Shown here: piece after piece, positions 9,061 through 18,667 of the stretch
Numbering within the stretch: position 1 is the first letter of the stretch
Layout of the letters: each line of letters opens with the position of its first letter
Assembly: GCA_003427395.1 (NCBI GenBank)
Contig: BFEA01000333.1
Span: 1,278,736 to 1,301,484 of the forward strand
DNA: 22,749 bases
Direction of reading: 5' to 3'
From: Chara braunii
Taxonomy: Eukaryota; Streptophyta; Charophyceae; Charales; Characeae
The notes under the pieces: model-generated
What the model was told of the DNA's origin: nothing
What the model saw: only the letters and a program-made list of their open reading frames with translations
Database searches by the model: none
Translations under genes and position numbers: made by a program

Positions 9061-9690
9061 ACCTGGACGCGGGTCGCGCCAGGTGCGTTGAAAGCAAGGA
9101 GAGCCATGGCGGAGCGCTGCAGTCGGGCTAGCCGCCACAGTGTGGGCGCTGGTGGGTTGACGGGGAGAAGAAGGCGATAGGGGCAGCAGGCGCGGCGCAG
9201 GAACCGTAGCAGCAGCGCAGCGATAGCACAGTAGAGTCGCACGCTAAGGCCGTGGGGACTGCAAATGAACCGGGCGCGATTTCGCGCCGGGTACAGTCGG
9301 GGGTTGGCACAGCGGAGTATGGTGGAATCAGACGGGGGAACGCAGCAGAGGGAACTGGGGGCTATGAAGGAAGGGCGAACCTGGCTGGGTTTCGTGCCGA
9401 GGTACAGTCGAAGCAGGCAAGGGAGGAAGCGAAGGAGGAAACTGCGCAGAGGGACGGACGGGTGATGAGTGCAGAAACCGTAAAGCAAGGCAGGGAGACG
9501 CCGAGCTACAGCTGTGAAGGACCAGAGAGGGGGAGGGATTAGGCCAACAACAACGGGCCGAACCCGGTCGCGATGCTGTGCAAGATGCGTGCAAGGGGGG
9601 CGAAAAGAGGAAGTGGACGAAGAAGGCGGAGGAAAGATGAGTGAAAGAGGGGAATGAATCGGGACGAGGGATCGCGCCAGGTTCATTCTG
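9061..9690. repeat. Family of GC-rich hairpins around a CGCG core
   Basis: Imperfect palindromes with similar arms recur at 9061-9084 (ACCTGG and CGCG against CGCG and CCAGGT), 9267-9293 (ACCGGGCGCGA against TCGCGCCGGGT), 9379-9402 (ACCTGGC against GCCGAGGT) and 9651-9690 (GAATGAA against TTCATTC with a CGCGCC core). Half-sites occur near 8678, 8747 and 9555. Spacing is irregular (100-210 bp). The surrounding + strand is purine-rich, which leaves long stop-free frames on the minus strand that I do not consider genes. Confidence 0.6.
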
Positions 9691-9699
9691 AAGGAAAGG

Positions 9700-11000
9700 C
9701 AGGGGCGGTGGAAGGAAGATCGAACAACTAGTTCGATTCTTCACAGATTTAGGCCGGAGGAGAATGTAGGACGGGGTTTTGAGTGAAGGCAACACTGAAT
9801 TCGTGGTTAGTTTTAGTGGTAAATTAGTATAGAAAGAGTTAGTAGGAGAATGGGCTGCGCGAAAGATGGCGGAACGAAGTAGATGGAGAGCAAGAAAATG
9901 CGTATCTCGCTCATTTCCGGATGAAATCGAGTGAGAGAAGATTGGATGTGGAGGTTTTGGCAAGTGACGAATCCGACGGCGGCCTTAGTTTGAGCTCTAA
10001 GGTAACGGATTGGGCGCCATGATGGTGGAAGGCTGCACGAATATATGGCGGTGTATATTTCTCTGTTCTGGTGGAAGATTCGTTCTCATTCTGGGCATCT
10101 GGTAAGCAGTGAATAGCGGGCTATACGGGTTTGTACGAGCATACCTACCGGACCAGAGGCGCCATCGAGATCTGAAGGGGGGTCGTAGGGGAGGAAGGAA
10201 CTTACCGGGATAAAGCAGCCGTGATTATAGTAGGTTGTTGCCCGTCGTGCTTTGGCCCCTCGCCGTTACTTGGAGGCCCGCCGTTGAACTTAAGTCGGGT
10301 GTATCGTAGAGGGGAGCAAAACTGCGAATCAAACTGACCATGGCAGCATCGCGGGTGAGTTCACCCAGGTCAGTGGAGGGACGGGCCTTGGCAACCGAAC
10401 AAGTTAAAAGCGAGGGAGAGAGAGAAGGAAGCTTACCTGTTTGCCCGCATTCTGCCTTACAGTTGTAGGAACCTGGCCGAGTAGAAGGCCAGGTACGTCT
10501 ATGTTACACTGATAAGTAGCAAGACACGGGTGTGCGAGTGAGCGGGGCTAGAGAAATGGAAGAATGAGGCATGAGAGGGGGAGTCGAGATACACACCGGG
10601 ATAAAGCCGACAGTGAGGACGAGGTTTGGTCACGGCGTATCTTCCCAAGTTTCAGTGGGAGATCTGTTCCCGATTTGTTTTTGCTTATTCTGACGGTCGG
10701 GAAACGGGTAGAAGGTTGGTAGTGGGATTGGTTACTTACATGTTGGTTGGTGCGTTGCTCCTAACAGTAGTAGTGTCCCTCCGTCTCTTTACACGCATGC
10801 ATTCGGTCTGTGTTTTAGTGGAAGAGGCATTCTGATTTGCTTACATATGGAAAGGGGCATGTGCAGTGTATAGCACGCCAAGCAAGGAATTACAGTAAAA
10901 AACTGAGATATCAAGTTTCACTACTGTCTGACTTGGTGTGGCAGACTGAGTGAGAATAGCAGGCGCAACTACTAGGGTGGTCAAGACAGAGAGGGAGTGA
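9700..11000. other. Spacer section, no gene recognised
   Basis: Mixed sequence without a recognisable coding region. A short motif, ACCGGGATAAAGC, recurs near 10204 and 10597. No tandem array or transposon end is evident. Confidence 0.5.
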
Positions 11001-11019
11001 AGGAACGAGGTTGGCGGTG

Positions 11020-11450
11020 GACTGCCATATCAGCAGCCTGCGAACTGGGCATGTTGTGGGGTCGCCGTCCTACAGAATTGGCATCAGCAGGCGCAGGTGA
11101 CTATGGCTGGTTGTTGCCCGCTGCCCCACATCGCTGCGTACTGCGGGCATACCGCTGCGGACTATGGCAAGCTATGGCACATTGCTGCTGGCCGCTGCTT
11201 ATCGCTGCAGCCTGCTCATTGACTACTGCGTACGACTGCATGCTGCGACTGGTTATGGTTGGCAGAGACATTTGTATACAAACTGCTACTGTGGTTGATT
11301 GATTGTGCATGAAATACCGTTGGGAGTTGTTGTTGGCGGTGCACAGGACTGCGGCTGCATACTGTTGCTGGTAGCTGCACATTGCGGCATATCTTTGCTG
11401 ATCTCCGCTGAGTACTGCTGCTGCGTCTAAGGACTGTTACCGGCTGCTGG
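11020..11450. repeat. Degenerate TGC/GCTG-rich tract
   Basis: TGC, CTGC and GCTG words recur at short irregular intervals on the + strand, for example CATTGCTGCTGGCCGCTGC. It looks like a decayed trinucleotide- or tetranucleotide-rich tract. A + strand frame (10997-11302) is open here but its translation is compositionally biased. Confidence 0.5.
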
Positions 11451-12090
11451 GCAGCGGCGATTGGGCTGAGGGGAGGTAATCAGACTGGACGGGTAGGGGG
11501 TTAGTGCTGCGATTTGGGAGATCGTCAGCAGATTGAGTTCAGCAGTTGACTCCAGTTCGACCAAGCTCCATCGGTTTGGCTGCCATTGCGGGGCTCTCAG
11601 GCGCATGAAGATTACAAGGCCCTCTCTTGTGAGTCTGAGGGCACCCTTTTTGGATCTGAGAGTCTCACACTTTTCTCTTTCTATCTTTCTAAGTCTAAGT
11701 TTAGTCTGTTGGTTACGAAGGTAAGGCGGCAGGCGGGATTGCAACCCGTAGGTCCGCATCAAGACTCTGTGGGGAGTCCACCCACCGATTACGGGAGCTC
11801 TGTCGGAACCTAGGCGAGGTCCTGGAGGCAGGGAACCTTCAGGTGAATCATCTTTATCTGTACAACCCACTACTACCCATGTTTGTCTATCTCCCTGTAG
11901 TATGATTGCGGTATGCATGTGTTGTCCCTATGGTTTTTGCTTTCTCTTCAAGACATAATCAGACTAAAGGGAAAGAATGTGTGAGAGTGAAGTTCAAGTT
12001 CCTTCTTTATTATGACTGAAAGCAGACAAAGGGATAAACTGGGGGAAGGTGGGAGGAAGGCAGTTTTGCATGCGTTTGGAAGGGTCAACC
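11451..12090. other. Spacer section, no gene recognised
   Basis: The longest minus-strand frame (11427-11918, 163 codons) has no recognisable domain. No repeat array is seen until the hairpin family starts at 12095. Confidence 0.5.
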
Positions 12091-12094
12091 AAAG

Positions 12095-12779
12095 CCTGAG
12101 CATTGTTTCTAGTGTGAATTGCTCAGGGCTATGTTTATTTGGTTGTTTTCTGAAGGACCAGGTATTGTTTCTACTGTGAATGGCCTGATTGCTATGTTTA
12201 TCTAGTTGTTTTCTGGGGGACCAGGCATTGTTTCTACTGTGAATAGCCTGTTTACTCTAGTTAGCTCTGAGGGTTTGCCTGATTGAAGGGGTTGAAACTC
12301 TTGTTTATTCTGAGGGAGAATTTTTGATCTAAGGCTAAGCATTGTTTCCATGGTGAATGGTTTAGCCTGAAAATCACGCACATAAATTAAACTGAGTATA
12401 AAGGAAAATACTTTATGTATATTTGCATGTGAACTGGCAGCTGGACATTGTTTCTACTGTGAATGGTACAACGTTAAGTCATATCATTAAGAAGAGAAAA
12501 GAAAAAATACAAAGTATAAATGAAAATAGTTTGGGCAAGCTGAACATTGTTTCTACTGTGAATGGTTCAGTCCCCTGCCCATATTTGCCTTTTCTTTTGA
12601 AAACAAAGTTAGAGAAATACTAAATTTTTGGATATTAAACAGCTCAGGGCGACTAGGCATTGTTTCCATGGCGAATGGCCTAGTCATCTGCCCAAAAGAA
12701 GAGAGAAGTAGTTGTGCAACCTGCTTGTGTATATTATAAAGACAAGTTGTGCATTGTTTCCATGACGAATGGTCTAACT
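12095..12779 (+). repeat. Array of eight hairpins with conserved loop and covarying stems
   Basis: Units lie at 12095-12127, 12159-12187, 12222-12250, 12333-12367, 12441-12470, 12540-12570, 12651-12685 and 12745-12779. Each has a variable 5' arm, then ATT, a 12-nt loop of the form GTTTC-TACT/CATG-GYG, then AAT, one bulged base (G six times, T and A once each), and a 3' arm complementary to that unit's own 5' arm. Arm pairs include CCTGAGC/GCTCAGG, CAGGC/GCCTG, GGCTAAGC/GTTTAGCC, CTGAAC/GTTCAG and GACTAGGC/GCCTAGTC. Seven of eight pair well and 12441-12470 has mismatches. Units 1-3 also share a roughly 33-bp linker. Coordinates are from hand alignment. Confidence 0.9.
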
Positions 12780-12985
12780 CTACGTCTTATGTAAGATGGG
12801 TATAAGGATTCAAGGACTTGAAGATTCATGAACTATCTATATGGAAAGAACTTGAGATGGTGAGAGTACTTACATTCGTGGTTTGGTTTGCATGTGACTG
12901 AATGGGATGGCTAGTTTGTTTGGGTTTCAGTATTATAGGTAGTTGCTTTAGTTGCTCGCCACGTGCTAGAGCCATAGGAGTTAGT

Positions 12986-13107
12986 GTCAATTCCTGCATT
13001 TTCTGTAATAATTTTTATTTACTTAGGTCAATTCCTGCATTTTCTGTAATAACTTTTCTTTACTTAGGTCAATTCCTGCATTTTCTGAGATCTTTTCTTA
13101 TACTTAG
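12986..13107. repeat. 41-bp tandem repeat, three copies
   Basis: Three consecutive units (12986-13026, 13027-13067, 13068-13107) start GTCAATTCCTGCATTTTCTG and end ACTTAG. The third is diverged in its 3' half. The array abuts the next tandem repeat. Confidence 0.92.
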
Positions 13108-13810
13108 CTTTGTATAAATCTTGGCAAGCTATTTTTTCTACGGGAAGCGCTGCCGAAATTTCTACAAATCCAACGAGTTAGTCAACTTTTGACTTGTCAG
13201 AGTTCAACTTGTCATTTTCATATATCTGGCTTAGTAGAAATCTGGAAAGCCTCATTTCTAAAGGGAGTGTTGCCCAAAGTTTTACTAATTCAGGGAGTCA
13301 GACAAAATTGGACTTTGAGAAGTCAAAGTTATTCTCAAGTTCTAAACTTAGCCTTGTATAAATTTTGGAATAACACTTTTCTAGAGGGAGTGCTGCCGAA
13401 ATTTCTACGAAATTAAGGAGTTAGTTAAATTTTGTCTAAAGTTGAGCTCGAGCTGTTGTTCGAGTTCGTATCTGACTTAGTATAAATCTGGAAAGTCTCC
13501 CTTTCTAAAGAGAGTGCTGCCCAAATTTCTACTGATTCAGGGAATTTGGCAGAATTTGACTTTCCAGAGTTAGAGATTATTTCTGCCTTTATATCTGACT
13601 TAGTACAAATCTGGAAAGCCTCCCTTTCTAAAGGGAGTGTTGCCCAAATTTCTGCTATTTCATGAAGTTAGACATAGTTTGATTTTCCAGAGTTAGATAT
13701 TACTTCTGCTTTCATATATGGACTTATATAAATTTTGGAGAGACACTTCTTCTACGGGAAGCGCTGCCGAAATTTTCCTAGTTTAAAAGAGATAGATTGT
13801 ATTTTGACAG
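13103..13810. repeat. ~125-bp tandem repeat, six diverged copies with hairpin core
   Basis: Copies start at about 13103, 13230, 13347, 13476, 13599 and 13723 (spacing 117-129 bp). Each begins CTTAG/CTTAT, then TATAAATCTGG-like sequence, then a core such as CTCCCTTTCTAAAGGGAG and TGCTGCCGAAATTTCT, then an AT-richer tail. Within a unit, TGG or TTGGCA pairs with CC or TGCCGAA, and CTCCCTTT pairs with AAAGGGAG. The core is related, in inverted orientation, to the hairpins at 18668-18989. Confidence 0.88.
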
Positions 13811-13816
13811 GTGGCG

Positions 13817-14083
13817 ATTCAGGCAATCCACCCTGAATATGGGAGATTCTGCAGTTGGTCTACCTTTGGCTTAAGCAGTGGCTTAGAGGTAGACTTAGGT
13901 TCAGCTTATAAGGAGATTTTGAGTGAGGATGTATTATGGAGTTGTATTCTCCATACACTTATGATCTTAGCTTGAGGATTGGTCTACCGTGTGTTACAGG
14001 TCTTTTTGATCATTTGATCCAAGTTCAGGACTAGTTCGAGCTTGATCCCTTGAGGATCACTTTCTGTTCTCACTGATAACAGG
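13817..14083. repeat. Run of single hairpins, unrelated sequences
   Basis: Perfect stems follow one another: ATTCAGG/CCTGAAT (13817-13838), GTCTACCT/AGGTAGAC with an inner TAAGC/GCTTA (13858-13894), TATGGAG/CTCCATA (13935-13955), TGATCC/GGATCA (14043-14059) and CTGTT/AACAG (about 14064-14083). Stems are 5-8 bp. Confidence 0.65.
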
Positions 14084-14806
14084 TCGGTTGCTAATTCGTC
14101 GGTTTACGACTCAGTTCCAGCTCACCCTCCACACTCAATCTAAAAAACTTTCGCCCTGGTGAATTTTATTGTTTCATTATGGTTTCGCCCGAACTTTTAT
14201 TGAATGGCCATTTAACAAAGGTACTGAGTATTTATTTAAGGTTGGTTGGACAGGAGTTTTGGGGCTTGCATAGCTAAAGCGAGGGGTATGAGTGTCGAAG
14301 GTGGTTGGGGTTGACTCCGTGTAGTGCGTGGGCTGTTGATTTGACTCGTTGATGTGATTGCATGTATGTGTTGTGAATCAGATTCTGGATTTGGTTGCCT
14401 GCGATCTCATATATGCGTATAATCGTGAGGGACCTCGGTGAGACAGTGAGAAGTGATCGTCACATACTTGCCTCTTTATATATATATATATATATATGGG
14501 TATACTTGGGGTGAATGTCTGCATGAGCAAAGGGACCCATACTCAGAGCCTACTCAGACGTTAGAACTGAGAGACATAAGGAAGACCCTTCCTGATATTG
14601 GGTTTTTTATTTTTTGGGGATTCCTTTAGTCGGACGTTGGTCCAGGGACGGGATTCAAGGTCCTTGTCCAAGACATCCCAAGCCCTAGGCTTTGCAAGGG
14701 AGGGATTTTTCTCTCGCGCAAAGCCTATTTGCCTTGCCCATCGAGGCACCCCACCCTGAAGGTAGAAATGTCGCGAGGGTTGAACGACATGTCCTTCAGC
14801 CGTTCA
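14084..14806. other. Spacer section with a (TA)n microsatellite
   Basis: No gene is recognised. A (TA)10 tract lies at 14477-14497. The minus-strand 62-codon frame at 14561-14749 has no recognisable domain. Confidence 0.55.
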
Positions 14807-14835
14807 ATATCGTGTGGGGTAACCCCTCACGATAT
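14807..14835. repeat. 12-bp-stem hairpin
   Basis: ATATCGTG and GGGG on the left pair with CCCC and CACGATAT on the right. There is one T-T mismatch and a 3-nt loop. The flanks are a direct repeat: CCTTCAGCCGTTCAATATCG and CTTTCAGCCATTCGTATCG. Confidence 0.8.
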
Positions 14836-14899
14836 ATTCTTTCAGCCATTCGTATCGCGCGGCCGGAGCCGCAATTACCCCGTAAGGTTGACATTGCTG

Positions 14900-15565
14900 A
14901 TTGGTATGAGATTTGACCCGCAGCTGCGCGACTTTATATTAAAATTCCACGCGCGACGTTTCGTCACCGTAGTGTGTAAAAGTTATGGGATCGAAAAGAG
15001 TCCGGTACATATGGACAAATGATTGAGATTTACTATAGGTCGTCGACACCGCACAAAAGGGGGAGGGTACCCCAGGGTTATGATTTTTATTTAGGCGGGG
15101 AAACCGTCGGCCTATTTTTTATCCTTTGCTTTTTAGAGAATTTTTATGGTTGGACGTGGCAGCCGTCAAAGTCAAACCCCTTGACTTTCGCCCAAGCCCA
15201 GGGAGTGCTTACCCCTAGGGCCGCGAGAAATGGCTACCACCACAGGTATAAAACCTGTGTACCACCCACTCTGCATAAGGGTGCAAAAAAGGGTGTGTGG
15301 TCTTCAACCGCGCATGACGGTTGTCCAACGTCGAGAGATTAACCCTCAAGGTGCGTGTCAGCCGACGCATGAGTGTCAAATGCGACCCTTGAGATTAACG
15401 AGGACCGCATGAATATGGGTACTACATAGTACGCCATCATTGCGACCGTTTGCGTATGCTAGCATTGCGAGTTGATATGTGTTAGCCCTGCGTCCGCGCG
15501 ATTTTATACTAAGTCTCGCGTGCGACGCCTATTTGATTTTCCGCGTTGGAAAGTTATGGGTTGGC
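14900..15565. repeat. Diverged ~80-115-bp direct repeat, 566 bp apart
   Basis: The segment around 14917-14995 resembles 15483-15561. Shared words include GCGCGA-TTTATA, CGCG-GCGACG and AAAGTTATGGG. I estimate about 60-65% identity by eye. The flanking GACATTGCTGATTGGTATG and TAGCATTGCGAGTTGATATG also look related. This may be part of an older tandem structure. Confidence 0.5.
15168..15393. repeat. Second run of single hairpins
   Basis: Consecutive perfect stems: AAAGTCAA/TTGACTTT around ACCCC (15168-15188), CACAGGT/ACCTGTG around ATAAA (15241-15259), CAACCG/CGGTTG (15305-15323), and CTCAAGG/CCTTGAG with an inner GCGT/ACGC (15345-15393). The stems share no sequence. Confidence 0.7.
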
Positions 15566-15930
15566 TACCGAGGGGCTAGAAGCGTTGTCGCGTTGTTTGT
15601 GTTGTGTCGTTTTGTATATATGTTGTTCTCTGTGTATGTGTGTTTGTAAAGTGGAGTGCGCGTAGTGTGTGGGATGCGTCCTAGTCGACCGACGACGAGC
15701 CGCGCTTGGGACTTCAGCCCCCTAAGATGTCGGTTCTCGTGCGGGTCCGATAGGCGTACTACCGCGCGGACCCCCTATGCTATAGCGAATGAGAAACGCC
15801 CTCGGCTGGTCCACCTCTGCGATTGCAACTGATTAGCTTTTGTACTGTGGACTGGTAGCCCGGGGGGGATACGCCCACCGAAGGGAGGTGACAACTCCCG
15901 TAAGGTGTAGGTAAGTCGTGCCTCGCGTAA
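15566..15930. other. End of gag-pol spacer
   Basis: The first part is GT-rich (about 15590-15660). A 7-bp inverted repeat (GGGTCCG/CGGACCC) follows near 15740-15773. The boundary with decayed gag sequence is not sharp. A minus-strand frame at 15780-16112 may include the former gag end, but I cannot decide the frame. Confidence 0.4.
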
Positions 15931-16184
15931 TCAACTCCTGCGTGATGCGGCCGGGAGGGTCCCGCGCTGCCCTGGTGCGGTGTCGGACCGATGCGCACGA
16001 TATCGCGGAGGGGTAGAAGGGGAGACAGTGATCTGCGGAGGCGCAGACGGTACTGCGTCAGAGGGCTGGGTACACTCTGTCGGGTCCTGCGGGACCTCGA
16101 CTCCAGTAGCAAGAGGGGGAAACCGCAACAGGGATGTCGGGAAGCCTGCTACTGAGGAGGGCGCAGGTGTACACTGCACCGTGG

Positions 16185-18230
16185 CTAGGAGGCGCCGTAG
16201 GGATGCGAGGCGCCGGGGGGGGACTGAGCCCGACGTTGGCAGAAAAGGTCAGCGTAGTGGCGGTCGAGAGCGGTGGTATACGGGCACCGCGAGGAGGCAT
16301 GACCGTTCTGGCGACAGCGCAAGCACCCACGCCGACCCAAAATAGCCACGCGCTCCTCAGCGGAAAGGACACCGCGAGGACGGACAAAGCCCTGAGGGAG
16401 GTCCTGCTGAGGGACCTCAGGGGGCGACACGCCAGCGTGACCAGGGCGGTTGCGTGCTTGGGAGAGGGCAGAGAGGATGAGCTGGAGGCGCTCGGCCATA
16501 GGGAGAGTAGAGTCCTCCAGGTGGTGGTGGACGACCTCGCCGAGGTCGAGGTCGTCTCTATGGTCACCCTCTGGCGACAGCGGGGCACCAGCGTCCTGCT
16601 CACCATACTCGAGCGCGCTGAAGCGGCGCGAGAAGTGGCGGCCCTGCTGCGCGGAACGGCGGGGGCGACCGAGGAAAGGGGAACGACGCTAGGAAGTGTC
16701 ATGAGAGGAGGAGGAGGCGTAGCCCGTGTGTTGAGGCTGGAAGGAGGAGGCGGGGTGAAGACGGACCCGCATCCGCTGATGGTCCCTGGCGGCCTCGTAA
16801 GCCTGCGGGGACGATGTGAACTCGTACCACCATAACTCGGAGCGGTACTCGAGCATTAGGCTGGCCAAGAAACGATCAATAAGGGCAGCCTCGGGGAGAA
16901 ACGCCACATCACAAATGAGGCGGGCGTCCTGAAATACCTGGATGTGGCGATCCAAGGCGGCAGCGCCACCAGAGCCGGACCAGCGTGTAGTGATGACCCG
17001 CTCGAAGGCGTCAGTCACGTCATGTCGGGCTCCGAAGCGATCCTCGAGGAACGTCTGGAAATCCATGAAGGTCGGAATCTGACCCGCATGAAGGGAGTAA
17101 CCGTAGAAATCCTCCCAGGCGTCAAAAGGACCGCCACGCAATCGCGTGGAGAGGTGACCCACCCACGTGTCAGGTGGGGCGCCCATGAGCTTGAGGGTGC
17201 GGGTGGCAGACTTTAACCACCGAGACACGCGTATGCCTGTACCGTCATACAAGGCAATGTCCGTCAAGCAGACGAGTGGTGCGCCACCGTTTTGGCGGCG
17301 AGGGGATCGAGGAGCAGAGGCCTGTGCCACGTCTGAGTAAGTCGGTGCAGGTCCTGGAGAAAGGGGCGCAACTGACTGTGCGCTCGGGCCGCATGGGGGA
17401 GCGGCGGGGGCGATAGCGGCAGGCTGCGAGGGAGCTACGGTAGAAGAGGGTGCAGCAACCGCGGGAGTATGAAGAAGGTAGGATGAGGCTGGATAAGGTG
17501 CAGGGCGAGGGAAGCGAGCCTGCATAGGAGGAAGGGTAGAGGAAGGAGGGGGTGCACCCGAAGGCGCGGCCACCTGTGAGTGTGGGGCTGGCTGAAGGCG
17601 TAAGAGGGCGAGGTCGGCCTGGATCTGGGTAAGCTAGTCCTCGAGACATTGGACGTAGATCGAGCGAGGAGGAGGAAGAGTGGGGGAAGTGGACGCACGA
17701 GCGGCGTAGGGCATCCCACAGGGGGGAGAGCCAGGTGGCGCTGCGGTCGTGCGAAGGGGAGGGAGAAGTGGGGCACCGGGAAAAGCCGAGACCATGGTAG
17801 CGGGTTGTGGTCTCGTGGCCGTAGTGACCAGAATCTGGGCGGGTGCGCCCGTAGTAGACTGAGGGAGGGTCTGACTCGTGGCGACCGTCGAGCTAGGGGC
17901 GTGGACGGTCAACAAGATGGCCGGGTCGGGGGCAGCCGAGGAGGAAGCTCCACAGTGGCCACCCTGTCGGAGGACTGGGGACCCGGACTGAAAACCAGGA
18001 AATGAAGGACATGCAGCGTCCTGAAGTTATTGCATGCCAGCGGCAAGGGTCGCCACTTGCGCTTGTAAGGGCGCGAGGATCGCGAGTTGTGCCTGAATGG
18101 GTGCGAGGAGGGAGGTGATGAGGGTGTGCAGATCCCTCTGGGGCTGATGGCCCTGGTCTGCCGGCACGGGTGTGGAGCCCGATGCTGTGGTCGTCGCCGC
18201 CTCGGCGGCGTGTGACACACTGTCGGCCAT
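16185..18230 (-). pseudogene. gag: Degenerate gag with CCHC zinc knuckle
   Basis: One minus-strand frame runs from ATG (18228-18230) to a TAG at 16185-16187, about 680 codons. Internal stops are at 18027 (TAA), 17634 (TAG) and 16689 (TAG). The N-terminal part is alanine/proline-rich and includes a coiled-coil-like stretch (LITSLLAPIQAQLAILAPLQ). The retrotransposon gag domain lies at about 16855-17255 (SRWLKSATRTLKLMG, FMDFQTFLEDRFG). A CX2CX4HX4C knuckle, CLRCRQNGHASSRC, is at 16284-16325. Gag forms the particle and the knuckle binds element RNA. The segment 15931-16179 in a neighbouring frame is gag-like in composition and may be the original C-terminus after a frameshift. Gag and pol are in different frames and separated by the spacer. 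Confidence 0.88.
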
Positions 18231-18317
18231 GGGGAGGTGACCGGCCGGACTGGAGGGGGCCAGAAGAGGTCCGCGTGAGCGGAGGGCGTAGGGGGGGGCC
18301 CGCGGTAGAAAGCGGTG

Positions 18318-18350
18318 GACGGCGCTAGCAAGGCTAGCGCGGGTGCCGTC
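18318..18350. repeat. Hairpin upstream of the gag start
   Basis: GCGCTAGC and GCTAGCGC form a perfect 8-bp stem around AAG. An outer GACGGC/GCCGTC pair extends it. It lies about 90 nt upstream of the gag ATG in the element sense. A second 7-bp hairpin (ATTCGGG/CCCGAAT) is at 18366-18388. Confidence 0.8.
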
Positions 18351-18667
18351 AAAGGGGGAGGGGTGATTCGGGTCCAGTGTGCCCGAATAGGAAGGGGAAG
18401 TAGGGGGGGGTTGAAGAACCCTAAACCTTAGAAAAAACCTAAGAAAACCCTAACCGAAGTTTGAGTGGTTAGGATAGGGTACCGGTGACCTAATCAAGAA
18501 AATAAAATAGCAAGCATAGGGGGGAAAGGCGGGAGAAAAATAAATAAACAGCGAGATTTCGAGAGAAATAAAAATAAATAAGAAAATAATTAAATAATAA
18601 AAATATTTAAATAAATAAGAAAATAAAATATGAAGAGATAAATAATTTTTATTTTTTTAGAATTGTC

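Noticed and set aside
9015-9963. Two overlapping long minus-strand open frames (223 and 211 codons)
   Set aside because: They lie in different frames over the same purine-rich + strand stretch, and their translations are low-complexity S/P/L/R-rich. Base composition explains the lack of stops.
12095-12779. CRISPR array
   Set aside because: There are short repeated cores with variable neighbours, but the spacing is irregular, the variable parts are self-complementary stems, and the host is a eukaryote.
7470-15773. A nested LTR retrotransposon filling the gag-pol spacer
   Set aside because: I looked for LTR-like direct repeats, TG/CA ends, a second PBS and short target duplications near both ends and found none. 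The question is left open in the findings.
16134-16835. 233-codon + strand open frame
   Set aside because: It is the antisense shadow of gag, which has the zinc knuckle and gag domain on the minus strand.
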